Shown here: positions 52,821 to 61,841 of the stretch, piece by piece
Layout: each line of letters starts with the position of its first letter
How positions within the stretch are numbered: the stretch's first letter is position 1
Assembly (NCBI RefSeq): GCF_006874425.1
Contig: NZ_VIJZ01000002.1
Coordinates: forward strand, 62,001-126,000
Length of the DNA stretch: 64,000 bases
DNA from: Paenibacillus ottowii
Lineage (GTDB): Bacteria > Bacillota > Bacilli > Paenibacillales > Paenibacillaceae
Direction of reading: 5' to 3'
Made by a program: the position numbers and the translations under genes
Notes under the pieces: generated by a model
What the model was told of the DNA's origin: nothing
Databases searched by the model: none
The model's input: the letters and a program-made list of their open reading frames with translations, nothing else

Positions 52821-53876
52821 TTACACACTCTCCTTTTCGGCAAATTGTGCTTTTGCCTGCATTTTAAGTTTGAAGGATTCGGAAGAAGGAAGGTCCAAAG
52901 CATCGACAGAAGCACAGAAGGTTTTGTAATCATTTACTTCCGCTCCGGCTGCAAGATTGGCATTACTGCCATACTTGGACAATAATGCGGACGCGCTGAA
53001 TGTTTTGCGTTCTGGCTCTGCTGGAGGCGCACCCGCTGCTTTTAACTCTTTCAATTCTTTTTCTAAAGCATCTGCTCTATCTTGAGCAGCCTTTAGGTCA
53101 GCAGCAGCTTGTTCTTCAGCAGTCTTCTGTTCAGCTTCTTCACTTGCAGCTTTCATGGTGGTGATATCTGTTTTAATTGCTCCCACCTCTGTGACCACGC
53201 TTTGCACACTCGCAGTGATAGCAGTCATACCGTCTTGTAATGCCTTCATAGACTCTTCCATCGCTTTAATTTGTTCCGGTGTCATATCGACATCCTCCTT
53301 GTCCTTTTTCATGTTACGAGCAGCAAAGCTCGTTGTTTTATAGGCAGCGGCATCAGCGAACAGGATAGCTGCTCCCGTACCACAAAATTCAATTACATCT
53401 AGCACATCATCCAAATCAGTAGCATCCTGAACTGCGGCTTCCATTTCCAACGATGCTCCGAATTGATATTCGCTCCAGTCATACTCAGCCGCCAGCCCAT
53501 TGTAGTAACGAATAGTCGCAACCACATCAGGAAAATCCTTTGCGTAAATGTATCCATCAATCCATGCATACCCATCAAGCGAACGGTAAGCCTTATCAAT
53601 CACAGCGACTTTAAATCGCGGATCATGGTCCGCCATACCGTTGGCATAGTCAATATTCAAGGCCATACCAACGAAAGTTTGAAGATATTTGTCGCAAACA
53701 CTTGATGAAATACGAATACGTTTCCCACCAGCACCATGAGGTGAGCCATCACTTGGTTGGTCAACTGCGAAAAGAGCACATTTGAAAGGAACCTTGTTTG
53801 GATGTCCTCCTTCTTCGGATAACTTGAAGTCCTGAACACGCATCCGCTGGTTGCTCATTTTCAACGTTTTAAGCAT
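52821..53876 (-). CDS. Prohead protease fused to scaffold
   Basis: 351 residues. Residues 1-190 form a soluble domain (KRIRISSSVCDKYLQTFVGM, NIDYANGMADHDPRFKVAVI) typical of capsid maturation proteases of this phage group. Residues 200-290 are a charged coiled coil (EEQAAADLKAAQDRADALEK), the scaffold. The active-site residues cannot be settled by eye. The scaffold shapes the shell and is removed by the protease. GGAGGTGAG precedes the ATG. Confidence 0.7.
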   Translation of the reverse strand: MLKTLKMSNQRMRVQDFKLSEEGGHPNKVPFKCALFAVDQPSDGSPHGAGGKRIRISSSVCDKYLQTFVGMALNIDYANGMADHDPRFKVAVIDKAYRSLDGYAWIDGYIYAKDFPDVVATIRYYNGLAAEYDWSEYQFGASLEMEAAVQDATDLDDVLDVIEFCGTGAAILFADAAAYKTTSFAARNMKKDKEDVDMTPEQIKAMEESMKALQDGMTAITASVQSVVTEVGAIKTDITTMKAASEEAEQKTAEEQAAADLKAAQDRADALEKELKELKAAGAPPAEPERKTFSASALLSKYGSNANLAAGAEVNDYKTFCASVDALDLPSSESFKLKMQAKAQFAEKESV

Positions 53877-53884
53877 TTAGATTC

Positions 53885-53968
53885 TCACCTCCCTCCGTGA
53901 TATTTCTGTTGTCTGCGTTCTGCTCGGTTTCTCGGTGTCGGCACTGACCTTGGATATGTCAGTCTCAC
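53885..53968 (-). CDS. Possible 27-residue basic phage peptide
   Basis: GTG start; MRLTYPRSVPTPRNRAERRQ, then QKYHGGR. The very basic NRAERR style is seen in tiny phage proteins near portal genes. The ribosome site is weak, and the stop overlaps the ribosome site of the protease gene. Tentative. Confidence 0.35.
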   Translation of the reverse strand: MRLTYPRSVPTPRNRAERRQQKYHGGR

Positions 53969-54015
53969 AACACTGCAAACAAACCTTGTAAACACGTCCT
54001 CACCGCCTCTCAGGG

Positions 54016-54046
54016 CAAAATAAAAACACCTACTCTTCAGCGGTGT
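54016..54046 (-). terminator. Terminator at the end of the portal gene
   Basis: ACACC / GGTGT with an 11-base loop and TTTTATTTT on the minus strand, starting within the last portal codons. Confidence 0.6.
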
Positions 54047-55385
54047 CAGATTCATCCTTTTCTGTTTTGTTCTTATTGTTCAGCGGATCATCTTCAGGAA
54101 GATTGCTTAACAGCCTGTCCTTCTCCCCTTGTATTTCTTCCTGAGTTTTATTCAAATCAATAGCTGCGGTATTACCTGGTTGTAATAATACTTCGCCATG
54201 TTTATTAGGCAATGCTTTACGCGCCAGACCATCACGTACTTCATCTGGTGTCGTAACTCTCCGGTCGAGATAAATCGCATCAATATCAGCTTTGAGTTTT
54301 TGATCTTTTAACGATGCTTCATAATGAAATTTAAACTCGATCACTCCGCCCAGCTTAAAAATACCGTCAATGATGTGATTGTTGATATGTTCCACAATGT
54401 TTTCAGCTATAGACTTGACCGTTTCGTTCGTGTCGTCGTCTTCGCTATCTGCTGTAGAGCGGTTAACATCTTTCGTCTGCCCCAGTTTCTTAGGGGATAT
54501 ATCAAAAGCAATCGCTACGATCTCAATTAAGAAGCGCTGCCACTCAAGAAACAATGCCTTATCATCCGTAGCCCCTAGATCAAGTACACTTGGGTTCTCT
54601 CCCCCGATAATTGGGTTCAACCCACGTCCTATTACTTCATTCTCCCAATATGCACGAAAAGCCGCAACCGCCTTGGTATCAGTGTTCTTTCCAAGATTAA
54701 TCAACTTCCTTATTGCCGTGTTTGAAGCCTGCTTCCCAGCAGAACGATGAGCTGTAATGAAGCTTTGCACCGATTCCCAAACCGTTTCGAGTGGTGATAG
54801 TCCAAAAGGAGTATTTGTTCTTGGATTCATTCGTATATACATCAGGTCGGAAGATGTTAAGTGAACATATTGTCCGTTAACCCGCTGTGCATAACGCCAT
54901 GAATTATCTTTTCCATCCCAGTCCGGGTAAAGGTCGACAGAGAAAGAGTCCACCGGATACATCCTGAACGGCCTAAGAGGATCGCCAGCTTTCAACACTT
55001 CCGATGAACCTGCACTACATACAAGCATATCTTCAACCATTTGCTCAATCCATGAACGGAATGAGTCACCAGGATTCGGCTTTAGTAATGATCGTTCAAT
55101 AACTTTGCATATCTCTCTATATTTTTCTGTATCGTTCTCGTCGATGGCAGCTACGGACCAGTTCAGCTTTGTGATTCCATTCTTGATAACATTAATTGCT
55201 CTGCGTGGAATCGGGGATTCCGATAACGTTCGTAAGTTGGTCGGTGTTCTCTTCGGCGCTGGCTGGTTACTTCCCTTACTCATCATGATACCAAACGGGA
55301 ATGGATAGCTTTCCGTCTGTCGTTCAGGTTCGTTCTTCGGTCTTCCCGCAGCTAACCAATTAATTATCCACTGTCGTACACCCAA
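54030..55385 (-). CDS. Phage portal protein
   Basis: About 451 residues from the TTG at 55385 (AAGGGAGGT 6 bases upstream); the frame's earlier ATG lies upstream of that site. TPTNLRTLSESPIPRRAINV, HLTSSDLMYIRMNPRTNTPF GLSPLE and FDISPKKLGQTKDVNRSTAD are portal hallmarks. Twelve copies form the DNA gate at one capsid vertex. Acidic C-terminus (LPEDDPLNNKNK). The preceding gene is not terminase but the TIR gene, an unusual gap in the packaging module. Confidence 0.93.
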   Translation of the reverse strand: MGVRQWIINWLAAGRPKNEPERQTESYPFPFGIMMSKGSNQPAPKRTPTNLRTLSESPIPRRAINVIKNGITKLNWSVAAIDENDTEKYREICKVIERSLLKPNPGDSFRSWIEQMVEDMLVCSAGSSEVLKAGDPLRPFRMYPVDSFSVDLYPDWDGKDNSWRYAQRVNGQYVHLTSSDLMYIRMNPRTNTPFGLSPLETVWESVQSFITAHRSAGKQASNTAIRKLINLGKNTDTKAVAAFRAYWENEVIGRGLNPIIGGENPSVLDLGATDDKALFLEWQRFLIEIVAIAFDISPKKLGQTKDVNRSTADSEDDDTNETVKSIAENIVEHINNHIIDGIFKLGGVIEFKFHYEASLKDQKLKADIDAIYLDRRVTTPDEVRDGLARKALPNKHGEVLLQPGNTAAIDLNKTQEEIQGEKDRLLSNLPEDDPLNNKNKTEKDESDTAEE

Positions 55386-55420
55386 ATCTGTACCTCCCTT
55401 CTGACGCAACAAAAAAGAGG

Positions 55421-55437
55421 TCAGGAAATTTTTCCTG
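55421..55437. repeat. Dispersed palindrome, copy 3 (portal)
   Basis: TCAGGAAATTTTTCCTG, 36 bases before the portal TTG start. Confidence 0.75.
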
Positions 55438-55511
55438 CCTCCAGTATTCGTTCATATTTCTATGTCTAAATAATATCATTGAGTTATTACGGTGTTACTA
55501 CGGATTTATGC

Positions 55512-56444
55512 CTATACCGCAAGAAGTAATCTCGACCTTCTAATTAAAAGGTCGTAAGTTGAACAAATGCTTTCCGCAGTATCATGGATTTCACTGATCA
55601 CTTGATTAAAACGTTCGGGCTGTTCCTCCTCCCAATCACTCGGCACACTAGAATAATCAGAATTCATTTTATTTACCCAAGTGTTTTTAGCCAAAAGAAA
55701 TAAAAATTTATTTACGTCTTGGTATAACTGTTTCCTTAATCCTTCAAGCTCTGGATTTACAAACTCCATTGTTGCATTATCTCCATCTTGATGGAAATTC
55801 CTCAAATCATCAAGTAAATCCCTTCGATAAGAACCTTCAAAACTATGAGTCCTGATGAAGTTAATAGAACCATTAATAGGAAGCGTTTCCTTAATTGATT
55901 CAATAAGACTTATGTCTAAATTCTTATAAGCATCGGTATATTCAAAATCATATTTCACTTCTTTGGATTCTGTAGTTTCATTAGATGGGTTAATAGCACC
56001 AAGTTCCCCAATATTCCTTCGAACCTGGTTACAAAATGAACCAAGCGCTGCCGTAAGATCATCTCGTGTACTATCAAAGCGACCGGGAGAAATTCCTAGT
56101 AGATCAGTGGGAAGGTGGAGGTCTTGATTTTCAGAAGGGGTTACAAAATAAACCCGTTCGACTCCAATCTTTCCAATAAAAAGTCCTGTTTCAAAAATGA
56201 CATTGTCTCTAACTGTAGGATTAGCTTTATTTCTCATTTCAGTTATATCATCAGAACTGAAAATAAATACAGCAAAATCACTAATGGAAGCCTGTTTAAT
56301 TAAGCTGCTCAATGCCGTAACAGACAAATTGAATACACCTTGGGTCCAAACGGTGCATTCGGCATCATAATCTAAATTTTCCTGTACAGCGAAAGCAATT
56401 GCTCTTGACTCTGCTGAAGATCCAATAAATAGCTTCGGTTTCAT
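55512..56444 (-). CDS. TIR-domain protein (CAP12-type) in the packaging operon
   Basis: 310 residues from ATG 56444, 5 bases after GGAGG. Residues 1-125 match the TIR-like nucleotide-binding family: PKLFIGSSAESRAIAFAVQE, FAVFIFSSDDITE, RDNVIFETGLFIGKIGVERV, with the likely catalytic Glu85. Known members destroy NAD+ when triggered, in CBASS and related defences. Residues 160-310 form a helical domain of unknown type (FIRTHSFEGSYRRDLLDDLR), probably the sensor. No cyclase gene is near, so it may work alone. It stands between terL and portal, in late gene direction but AT-richer than its neighbours. Confidence 0.85.
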   Translation of the reverse strand: MKPKLFIGSSAESRAIAFAVQENLDYDAECTVWTQGVFNLSVTALSSLIKQASISDFAVFIFSSDDITEMRNKANPTVRDNVIFETGLFIGKIGVERVYFVTPSENQDLHLPTDLLGISPGRFDSTRDDLTAALGSFCNQVRRNIGELGAINPSNETTESKEVKYDFEYTDAYKNLDISLIESIKETLPINGSINFIRTHSFEGSYRRDLLDDLRNFHQDGDNATMEFVNPELEGLRKQLYQDVNKFLFLLAKNTWVNKMNSDYSSVPSDWEEEQPERFNQVISEIHDTAESICSTYDLLIRRSRLLLAV

Positions 56445-56511
56445 GAAGTCCTCCAAATAATATATTTATGTTGTTAATTATATAACTATCATTTGTTCTC
56501 TTCCATAAATT

Positions 56512-57936
56512 TCAACCAAACGCAAAACCGGATTCAGTTTGAACATTTGCAAACGCCAAAATAAAACCATCTGCTCTGTCTGGAGATTGAAGGCCACGTT
56601 TTTTCATATCCTCTTTACGCTCCAGAAATATCTTGCCATTACTACCCATCCGCCATTTTCGGGAAGTGAGCTGCGTTATCAGTTTTTCATCATCTGGCAA
56701 CTGTAAATCTCCAGGTTTGCCAAGAACATAATTACTCATGTTAGCCTCAAGCATTTCCTTTATGTGGCCCCATTGCTCTGCCCCAAGATTGCCGTAATGA
56801 GCATCTTCTGCTGCCGATCCGTTATTAACTGGAATAATGGTGTAGCCCAACCCTTTCTCCTCATTAATCTCATTCAATCTATCTGTTACAGCTCCACCTA
56901 TTCCGCTATCATCAATTCTTATTTCTACTTCATCCACTTCTGAATGTTCGACCTTCACATCATCAACCAGGCGCAATACCCATCCTGTAGTTGTCATAGT
57001 GTCCTGCTTGTGGTGGAAATGAGTCTTTACCACCTTGCCGCCCATACGTGCATACATGGTTGTCTCATCATCTCCAAAACGTGCAACGTCAACGCCAACA
57101 AATAGCTTTGTTCCAGAAGGTTCAATTTTAACTTCATCTTTGGCAAATTCAGCAGCTTCCAGAGAGATGAATGTATCAGATTCACCACGGGGAAACTCGC
57201 CTTCTACACGGACACGCCATACATCGCTTCCCTCTCCATATTTCCGCTTAAGCATAGCGATGTTTTCTTTACTTGTTCTAGGACTGTCCAAACAGGATAC
57301 CTTACGTGTTTTATAATCGGATCTATCCTTATTGTGTGAATCATAAAAAACACCCGACGTTTTTGTCGGGTTGCCGCACATCAATATTTTGTTGAACTCA
57401 CCCGACAACGTACCTAAAATAGCTTCCATGATTGGATCAGCAACACCCGATGCTTCATCCACAATAAATAGCATGTAGTCCTCATGGAAGCCCTGCATAT
57501 TCTCAGGCTTGGTTGCTGTCCGAGCTGTAGCGAACCAGCGTTCCTCATAATTCTTCATGTATATTTTGGTCTTAGTCCACTTAAGGATTCGTTTCAATAC
57601 CGGACTTTTAGATTGCCATTTATTAATCTCAGCCCATAACACGTCATGTAGCTGCTGTCTTGTAGGAGCTGTACAAATCACCTTTGGATAAGGGAAGCAG
57701 GACAGAAACCAAAGGGCTGTTGCAGCTTCCAGCCCAGTTTTTCCTACGCCTTGACCTGAACGTACTGAAACGCGCGGATTATTAGCTAAATCCATTAGAG
57801 TGCTTGCCTGCCAATCATCAGGGTAGAACTTAAGCATTTCTTGACAGAACAATATAGGATTCTTACGATACTCAGGAATCCGTATCTTGAATGCTTGAAG
57901 CCTCCGTTTCGTCTCCGGCGAATCCTTCTGCTTCAT
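56512..57936 (-). CDS. Terminase large subunit
   Basis: 474 residues. ATPase: Walker [10 protein letters not shown] (about 61-69) and Walker [11 protein letters not shown]; nuclease: [20 protein letters not shown] and the [15 protein letters not shown] region. It pumps and cuts DNA for packaging. The start lies inside the terS gene (overlap of 65 bases). Confidence 0.95.
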   Translation of the reverse strand: MKQKDSPETKRRLQAFKIRIPEYRKNPILFCQEMLKFYPDDWQASTLMDLANNPRVSVRSGQGVGKTGLEAATALWFLSCFPYPKVICTAPTRQQLHDVLWAEINKWQSKSPVLKRILKWTKTKIYMKNYEERWFATARTATKPENMQGFHEDYMLFIVDEASGVADPIMEAILGTLSGEFNKILMCGNPTKTSGVFYDSHNKDRSDYKTRKVSCLDSPRTSKENIAMLKRKYGEGSDVWRVRVEGEFPRGESDTFISLEAAEFAKDEVKIEPSGTKLFVGVDVARFGDDETTMYARMGGKVVKTHFHHKQDTMTTTGWVLRLVDDVKVEHSEVDEVEIRIDDSGIGGAVTDRLNEINEEKGLGYTIIPVNNGSAAEDAHYGNLGAEQWGHIKEMLEANMSNYVLGKPGDLQLPDDEKLITQLTSRKWRMGSNGKIFLERKEDMKKRGLQSPDRADGFILAFANVQTESGFAFG

Positions 57937-59161
57937 CACCTACCACCGCCTCTACCCAATCGTCAATTAGATCGTCTTCTGTATTTCCTTCTCCCGTGAC
58001 TTTTGCTCTTTCAAGTTCAAGTTTCTCACGCTGCATCTTAAGTTTTTCATCTTCAACCATTCGTTTATGTTTGTCTGGAAGCAGATCCATGTATTTAGTC
58101 AGCACATCCAATGCCTTAGTTTTATCGTGTAGTTTAACACTTACGCCATCCTTGCCCTGCTTGACTTCTGAAACCAGAGTACCATCAATTTCATCACTAT
58201 TTTTAAAAGAAACATAATTGTATCTGTATTTCTTCGTTTCTCCAGTGTCTGGATCAAACACAGGGTCTCCTTCTAAGCCAAGAACATCCTCTTCCTTTTG
58301 ACCGAATTCTACGTAGTCCGTTATGTCTGCAAAAGCAATTTTCATGTACTCCATTAGAACGCGCTGAGCATTTAAACCAACCCCATCCATCAGGGATTCG
58401 TTGTAATTCTGTATCGCAGCCTTAATTTCAGGTTTCCTCAATAATTCCCATCCAATTGAATATGCTGTTTTCTTACTATATCCAGCAGCCATTGCCGCCC
58501 TTGTCGCGTTGAAATCTCTGAGGTATTCCATTATGAAGATCCGCTGTTTCGGCGTTAACCCCTCTTCGTCCGGAATTTCCGGTTCTGGCTTCTCCTCGAT
58601 TACTGGAACGCTCTTTTTTGTTTTGGAACGCTCCATATCAATAGAGCGTTCCGGTATTTTTTTCGGAACGTTCCGTATTTCTGGAGCAGCGTCTTTTAGC
58701 TCTTTAGAGAGCGCATCAACTGTTAGCAGGGTAGCATATACCTCTCTTGGCTTATCACCTTGATATGTACCGACAAATTTACGCCGCTCCATTTCATCAA
58801 TCAGTCGAGCTGCTCTGCTATAGCCTATCCTCATCCTTCTCTGTAATAAAGAAACCGAGGCTTGTTTGGCCTCGGCTACAATTTGGACAGCTTTTAGAAA
58901 AAGCTCATCAGGATATGATGTTGGGTCTTCATCTTTAACTGGAGCCTCTTTATTATAAGGCGCTCCATTTTCATCAGAACGTTCCGTATCCTTCACTTCT
59001 CCAGCAATTAAACCCTCCCACTTATCTTTAGCCTTCCATCCTCTTACCGTACCTTCAGATACACTAAGTTGAGAGGCTATATCTGTGAGACGTATGTTGC
59101 CGGAACTGGCTTTGTATAAATCAAATGCTTCGTCCCGTTTCGGATCTCTCTTTCGCCCCAT
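57872..59161 (-). CDS. Terminase small subunit with FtsK-gamma-like domain
   Basis: 429 residues from ATG 59161 ([21 protein letters not shown] lies 12 bases upstream). Three parts: an N-terminal helix-turn-helix ([20 protein letters not shown]), a winged helix at about 84-141 that reads as FtsK gamma ([31 protein letters not shown]), and a Terminase_2 domain from about 202 ([20 protein letters not shown]). TerS picks the packaging site on phage DNA. Usual TerS proteins are 150-250 residues; the extra winged helix makes this one long. Confidence 0.9.
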   Translation of the reverse strand: MGRKRDPKRDEAFDLYKASSGNIRLTDIASQLSVSEGTVRGWKAKDKWEGLIAGEVKDTERSDENGAPYNKEAPVKDEDPTSYPDELFLKAVQIVAEAKQASVSLLQRRMRIGYSRAARLIDEMERRKFVGTYQGDKPREVYATLLTVDALSKELKDAAPEIRNVPKKIPERSIDMERSKTKKSVPVIEEKPEPEIPDEEGLTPKQRIFIMEYLRDFNATRAAMAAGYSKKTAYSIGWELLRKPEIKAAIQNYNESLMDGVGLNAQRVLMEYMKIAFADITDYVEFGQKEEDVLGLEGDPVFDPDTGETKKYRYNYVSFKNSDEIDGTLVSEVKQGKDGVSVKLHDKTKALDVLTKYMDLLPDKHKRMVEDEKLKMQREKLELERAKVTGEGNTEDDLIDDWVEAVVGDEAEGFAGDETEASSIQDTDS

Positions 59162-59202
59162 AATCTTATTATTCACCCCTTTTTGATAATGTATCTGAAG
59201 CT

Positions 59203-59220
59203 AAGGAAAAGTTTCCTGAA
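59203..59220. repeat. Dispersed palindrome, copy 4 (terS)
   Basis: AAGGAAAAGTTTCCTGAA, opposite in orientation to copies 1-3, 42 bases before the terS start. Confidence 0.7.
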
Positions 59221-59235
59221 CAAATAAAAAAGCCA

Positions 59236-59475
59236 CTATTCAGCAGCTTTCTCTTGTTTTTCTTTGTATTCTCTTCGATAGTCCACTCTAATGTTAAAAG
59301 ATTTTTTATACCAATTTCGTCCAAAGAATTCCCAGTAGCCTTCTTGAATGTGAAATTCACTTTTCATTTCTGTCCAATACAAATAATTCATACCAAGGGG
59401 GAACCATATAAACCATGTTAAAAATAGCGGTACTACTACATAAAAAATTAGTCCATCCCTTATCTTCTTCTTCAC
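59236..59475 (-). CDS. Small one-helix membrane protein
   Basis: 79 residues, GTG start. Membrane helix at about 8-30 (LIFYVVVPLFLTWFIWFPLG) and a basic cytoplasmic-type tail (YRREYKEKQEKAAE). The family is not recognised. Just before terS, perhaps a host takeover or exclusion protein; this is guesswork. GGAGATG precedes the start. Confidence 0.55.
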   Translation of the reverse strand: MKKKIRDGLIFYVVVPLFLTWFIWFPLGMNYLYWTEMKSEFHIQEGYWEFFGRNWYKKSFNIRVDYRREYKEKQEKAAE

Positions 59476-59564
59476 TCAAATTCATCTCCTATATTGTTCC
59501 ATACGATAGTATCGACATTAAGGATACAGAATTTTATAAAACAATACAGCCTTTCATTCAAAAT

Positions 59565-59592
59565 TAAAAAGAGCAGCGTAAAATCGCTGCTC
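59565..59592 (-). terminator. Terminator upstream of the terminase operon
   Basis: GAGCAGCG / CGCTGCTC followed by TTTTTAATTT on the minus strand. It ends transcription coming from the RNA candidate at 59625-59880. Confidence 0.85.
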
Positions 59593-59624
59593 CTATTGTA
59601 GTGATCGTTAATTTGAGTCCTGTC

Positions 59625-59880
59625 TCCGATTTAGTTTTGAATGCGCCCTAACCCTCCGTCATGCGCTTGCCACTGCCGCTCCCTTATACATGCGGAATGG
59701 TTCCCAACGGGAATTATTTCACAGCGATTACCGTCAATCGCTATAGTCCGCATTACGTGCGGAACAATCTGCCGCCCTTATTGATGGGGTATTATGACCC
59801 TCTTTACGGCTGTTCGAATTAGTTGTAGTTCGATGTGGGCGAGGCGTGTATCGCGGCCTTGCGTCTATTCCGCCACCACA
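59625..59880 (-). ncRNA. Candidate structured RNA upstream of terS
   Basis: About 255 bases without a convincing gene, clearly more GC-rich than the surroundings and crowded with hairpins on the minus strand: CCGCA-CGTAA-TGCGG, AGCGATT-GACGGT-AATCGCT-like, TTCCC-GTT-GGGAA, and GGGCGGCAGATTGTTCCGC. A clean terminator follows at 59565-59592. The position before the terminase genes recalls packaging-related RNAs or pac/cos regions, but no known RNA family is recognised. Confidence 0.5.
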
Positions 59881-59895
59881 TTTAAATCTTAACGA

Positions 59896-60150
59896 TTACA
59901 GAAGTTGACTAGCTAGTGATTTAAGGCCACTTGGTACAGCAATTTGTTTGCCATTATCTTCATTTCCGTTTACATAAGCTGTGTCTTTGTCTGCATAATA
60001 GATTACACCTTCGCCGCCGATAACCGGAAAACCACTTTCGTCGTAATCCAAATTTGTACCCACATACTTGCCATGCTTAACTGCTTCATCTTCCAATGGA
60101 TGGAGATGGAGAATTTTTTCCTTGTCCAAGTAAGCGTAACTATGTGCCAT
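59896..60150 (-). CDS. Small phage protein
   Basis: 84 residues, MAHSYAYLDKEKILHLHPLE, then YYADKDTAYVNGNEDNGKQI; beta-rich, soluble. Function unknown. AGGAGGCAA lies 7 bases before the ATG. Its transcript probably continues into the RNA candidate. Confidence 0.6.
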   Translation of the reverse strand: MAHSYAYLDKEKILHLHPLEDEAVKHGKYVGTNLDYDESGFPVIGGEGVIYYADKDTAYVNGNEDNGKQIAVPSGLKSLASQLL

Positions 60151-60512
60151 GTTTATTGCCTCCTAGAATGGATTTAATTTGTTCCTGAATAAAGTGTAAA
60201 TCCTTTCTACTACGCGCCTACTACGGATTTATTAGTTCCTACTATCAGCAGAAAATAAAGTAGTAGACTGAGCCTAGAAATTGAAACAGCGACAGCCAAG
60301 AACGAAAAAAAAGTCCTAGACTGTCGCTTTTCCATTGAACTAACGTTCCTCGTTAGTTGAATAAGCACGCTTTCTTTTATTACACAATATCTTCGTACTG
60401 TTCAGTATTTCTATCATTCATCTTTTACTGTTATTATGAGAAGTGTTAGACTAATATAGGTTTTATATACTTATTACCGATTACTAAGATGTGTAATCAA
60501 TGAAAGGATTTG
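60151..60512. other. Intergenic stretch between early and late sides
   Basis: About 360 bases. A long hairpin at 60288-60331 (AGCGACAG / CTGTCGCT) is the main feature; GAAAGGA before the next plus-strand gene is its ribosome site. Promoters of the divergent genes should lie here. Confidence 0.5.
60288..60331. terminator. Hairpin with AGCGACAG arms
   Basis: Eight-base perfect arms with further pairing inside the loop; T run on the plus side is short (CTTTTCC), so termination is uncertain. Confidence 0.45.
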
Positions 60513-60695
60513 ATGAATGTGGAATCGACTAATTTCAAAGTTATACCTGAAAAACTTAAAGGTAGGACGATTGAAGATGTCGCCATCACTACTAATGCTG
60601 TGGTTATTAAATTTACTGATGGTACTTTTTTAGATATCTATCTCGATGAGGCTGCACAAACATTAAAGACATCAACAAACAAGCTGGATAGTTAA
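60513..60695 (+). CDS. Small phage protein, plus strand
   Basis: 60 residues, MNVESTNFKVIPEKLKGRTI, then TTNAVVIKFTDGTFLDIYLD. A beta-rich small soluble protein of unknown family. GAAAGGA precedes the ATG. Opposite in direction to the late genes, so possibly expressed in the lysogen. Confidence 0.55.
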   Translation: MNVESTNFKVIPEKLKGRTIEDVAITTNAVVIKFTDGTFLDIYLDEAAQTLKTSTNKLDS

Positions 60696-60896
60696 CTCAA
60701 CACTTTACACTTAGCTATCATTTTCCCAGCTTCCTCCTTCACAGTTTGCGTCAAATGCGACATAAAACCTCCACTTATCTTGTTCAACTAAACTGCCCGT
60801 TAGCTTAATGAAGCATCGTCAAGACTATTACTTTATTTTCAGTCTAGAACTTTAGACACCTAAAATTAAGACCGCAAAGGCTTAAGCCCTTACGGT

Positions 60897-61544
60897 CTAA
60901 TTTACTTCTGGCATCCTCAGCCCAATTTCTCCTTCTTGGTTTCGTCCCCGGCCATAGTCGATGGTGACAAAATCCAATGTACGGTTTGTTTTTAGGCTGT
61001 TTGCTATATTAACAATAACCCTACGCCGTTTATCTGCAAATGTAGTTGCTGAGATAGGAGGAATGTCCTTGCGATAACCTTTTTCCAAATATTGTTGAGC
61101 TTTGAGATATTTCATACCATCCAAAAATAACAGCTTTGCTATCAATCCCTCGTGCTTATCACGCATATTATTTATTGCAAACTTAATGTTATTCGTAAGG
61201 AATTGATAGAATTTATAATTCACATGGCGCTGGTCTTTGAGCAGAACGGCGTTAGCTGTCACATCTGCTGTCAGTTCTTGTCCAGAAACTCGCTTGGCAA
61301 CCGAGCCTTCCGCTGAAAGTAGATCATATGCAGCCATTCCGTTTTCCAATTGTTGAAGTGAGTATTCATAGTTTTTGATTACATCAATTAAGTCAGTATA
61401 TTTGTTTAGCAGCCACTTTGTTTTTCTTATATCTACCGCATCTACATCGTCAAAAAAGTTTACTTGGACTATTTCGTGTGTATCAGAAGAATCTTTATGA
61501 GATTGATCACTTATTATTACAGATTGCATATGTTCCATAAACAC
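60897..61544 (-). CDS. ArpU-like late gene regulator
   Basis: 215 residues, helical: TKWLLNKYTDLIDVIKNYEY, KHEGLIAKLLFLDGMKYLKA QQYLEKG and a helix-turn-helix-like ISATTFADKRRRVIVNIANS. This resembles ArpU-type phage regulators, which switch on packaging and lysis genes. It lies just upstream of the late region, where such a regulator belongs. It is the first candidate for binding the four palindromes. Confidence 0.5.
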   Translation of the reverse strand: MFMEHMQSVIISDQSHKDSSDTHEIVQVNFFDDVDAVDIRKTKWLLNKYTDLIDVIKNYEYSLQQLENGMAAYDLLSAEGSVAKRVSGQELTADVTANAVLLKDQRHVNYKFYQFLTNNIKFAINNMRDKHEGLIAKLLFLDGMKYLKAQQYLEKGYRKDIPPISATTFADKRRRVIVNIANSLKTNRTLDFVTIDYGRGRNQEGEIGLRMPEVN

Positions 61545-61841
61545 GCATCCCTTTCAAAGGAAAATGATATATTATTTGAATTTCAAGAAATAAATATAGT
61601 TATCTAGGACTGATTAAATCTGCTATCAACATAAGCTATAAGTTGTCCGAAAACCAAGTATTATCCCCGAACTATTAAGATAGTTAAACCACTACCGCAC
61701 ATAGCAACAATATCTTTCTTAACCTGTTTATTTCTCAGAATATTCCACTTGTGATATTATACTTCATATAGGCTGACAGTCGCTGCCAAATTAAATATAG
61801 ATTAAAAAATACAAAATTCGACAAGAAGGGGACTACCTAAC
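61545..61841. other. Divergent promoter region
   Basis: Nearly 300 AT-rich bases between the ArpU-like gene and the HEPN gene. No gene seen. TTGTGATATTATACTTC (near 61750) contains a fair -10 (TATTAT) toward the HEPN gene. Confidence 0.4.

Noticed and set aside
59663-59824. 53-codon plus-strand frame (starts MRLPLPLPYTCG)
   Set aside because: No ribosome site or promoter; the codons coincide with the stems of the RNA candidate.
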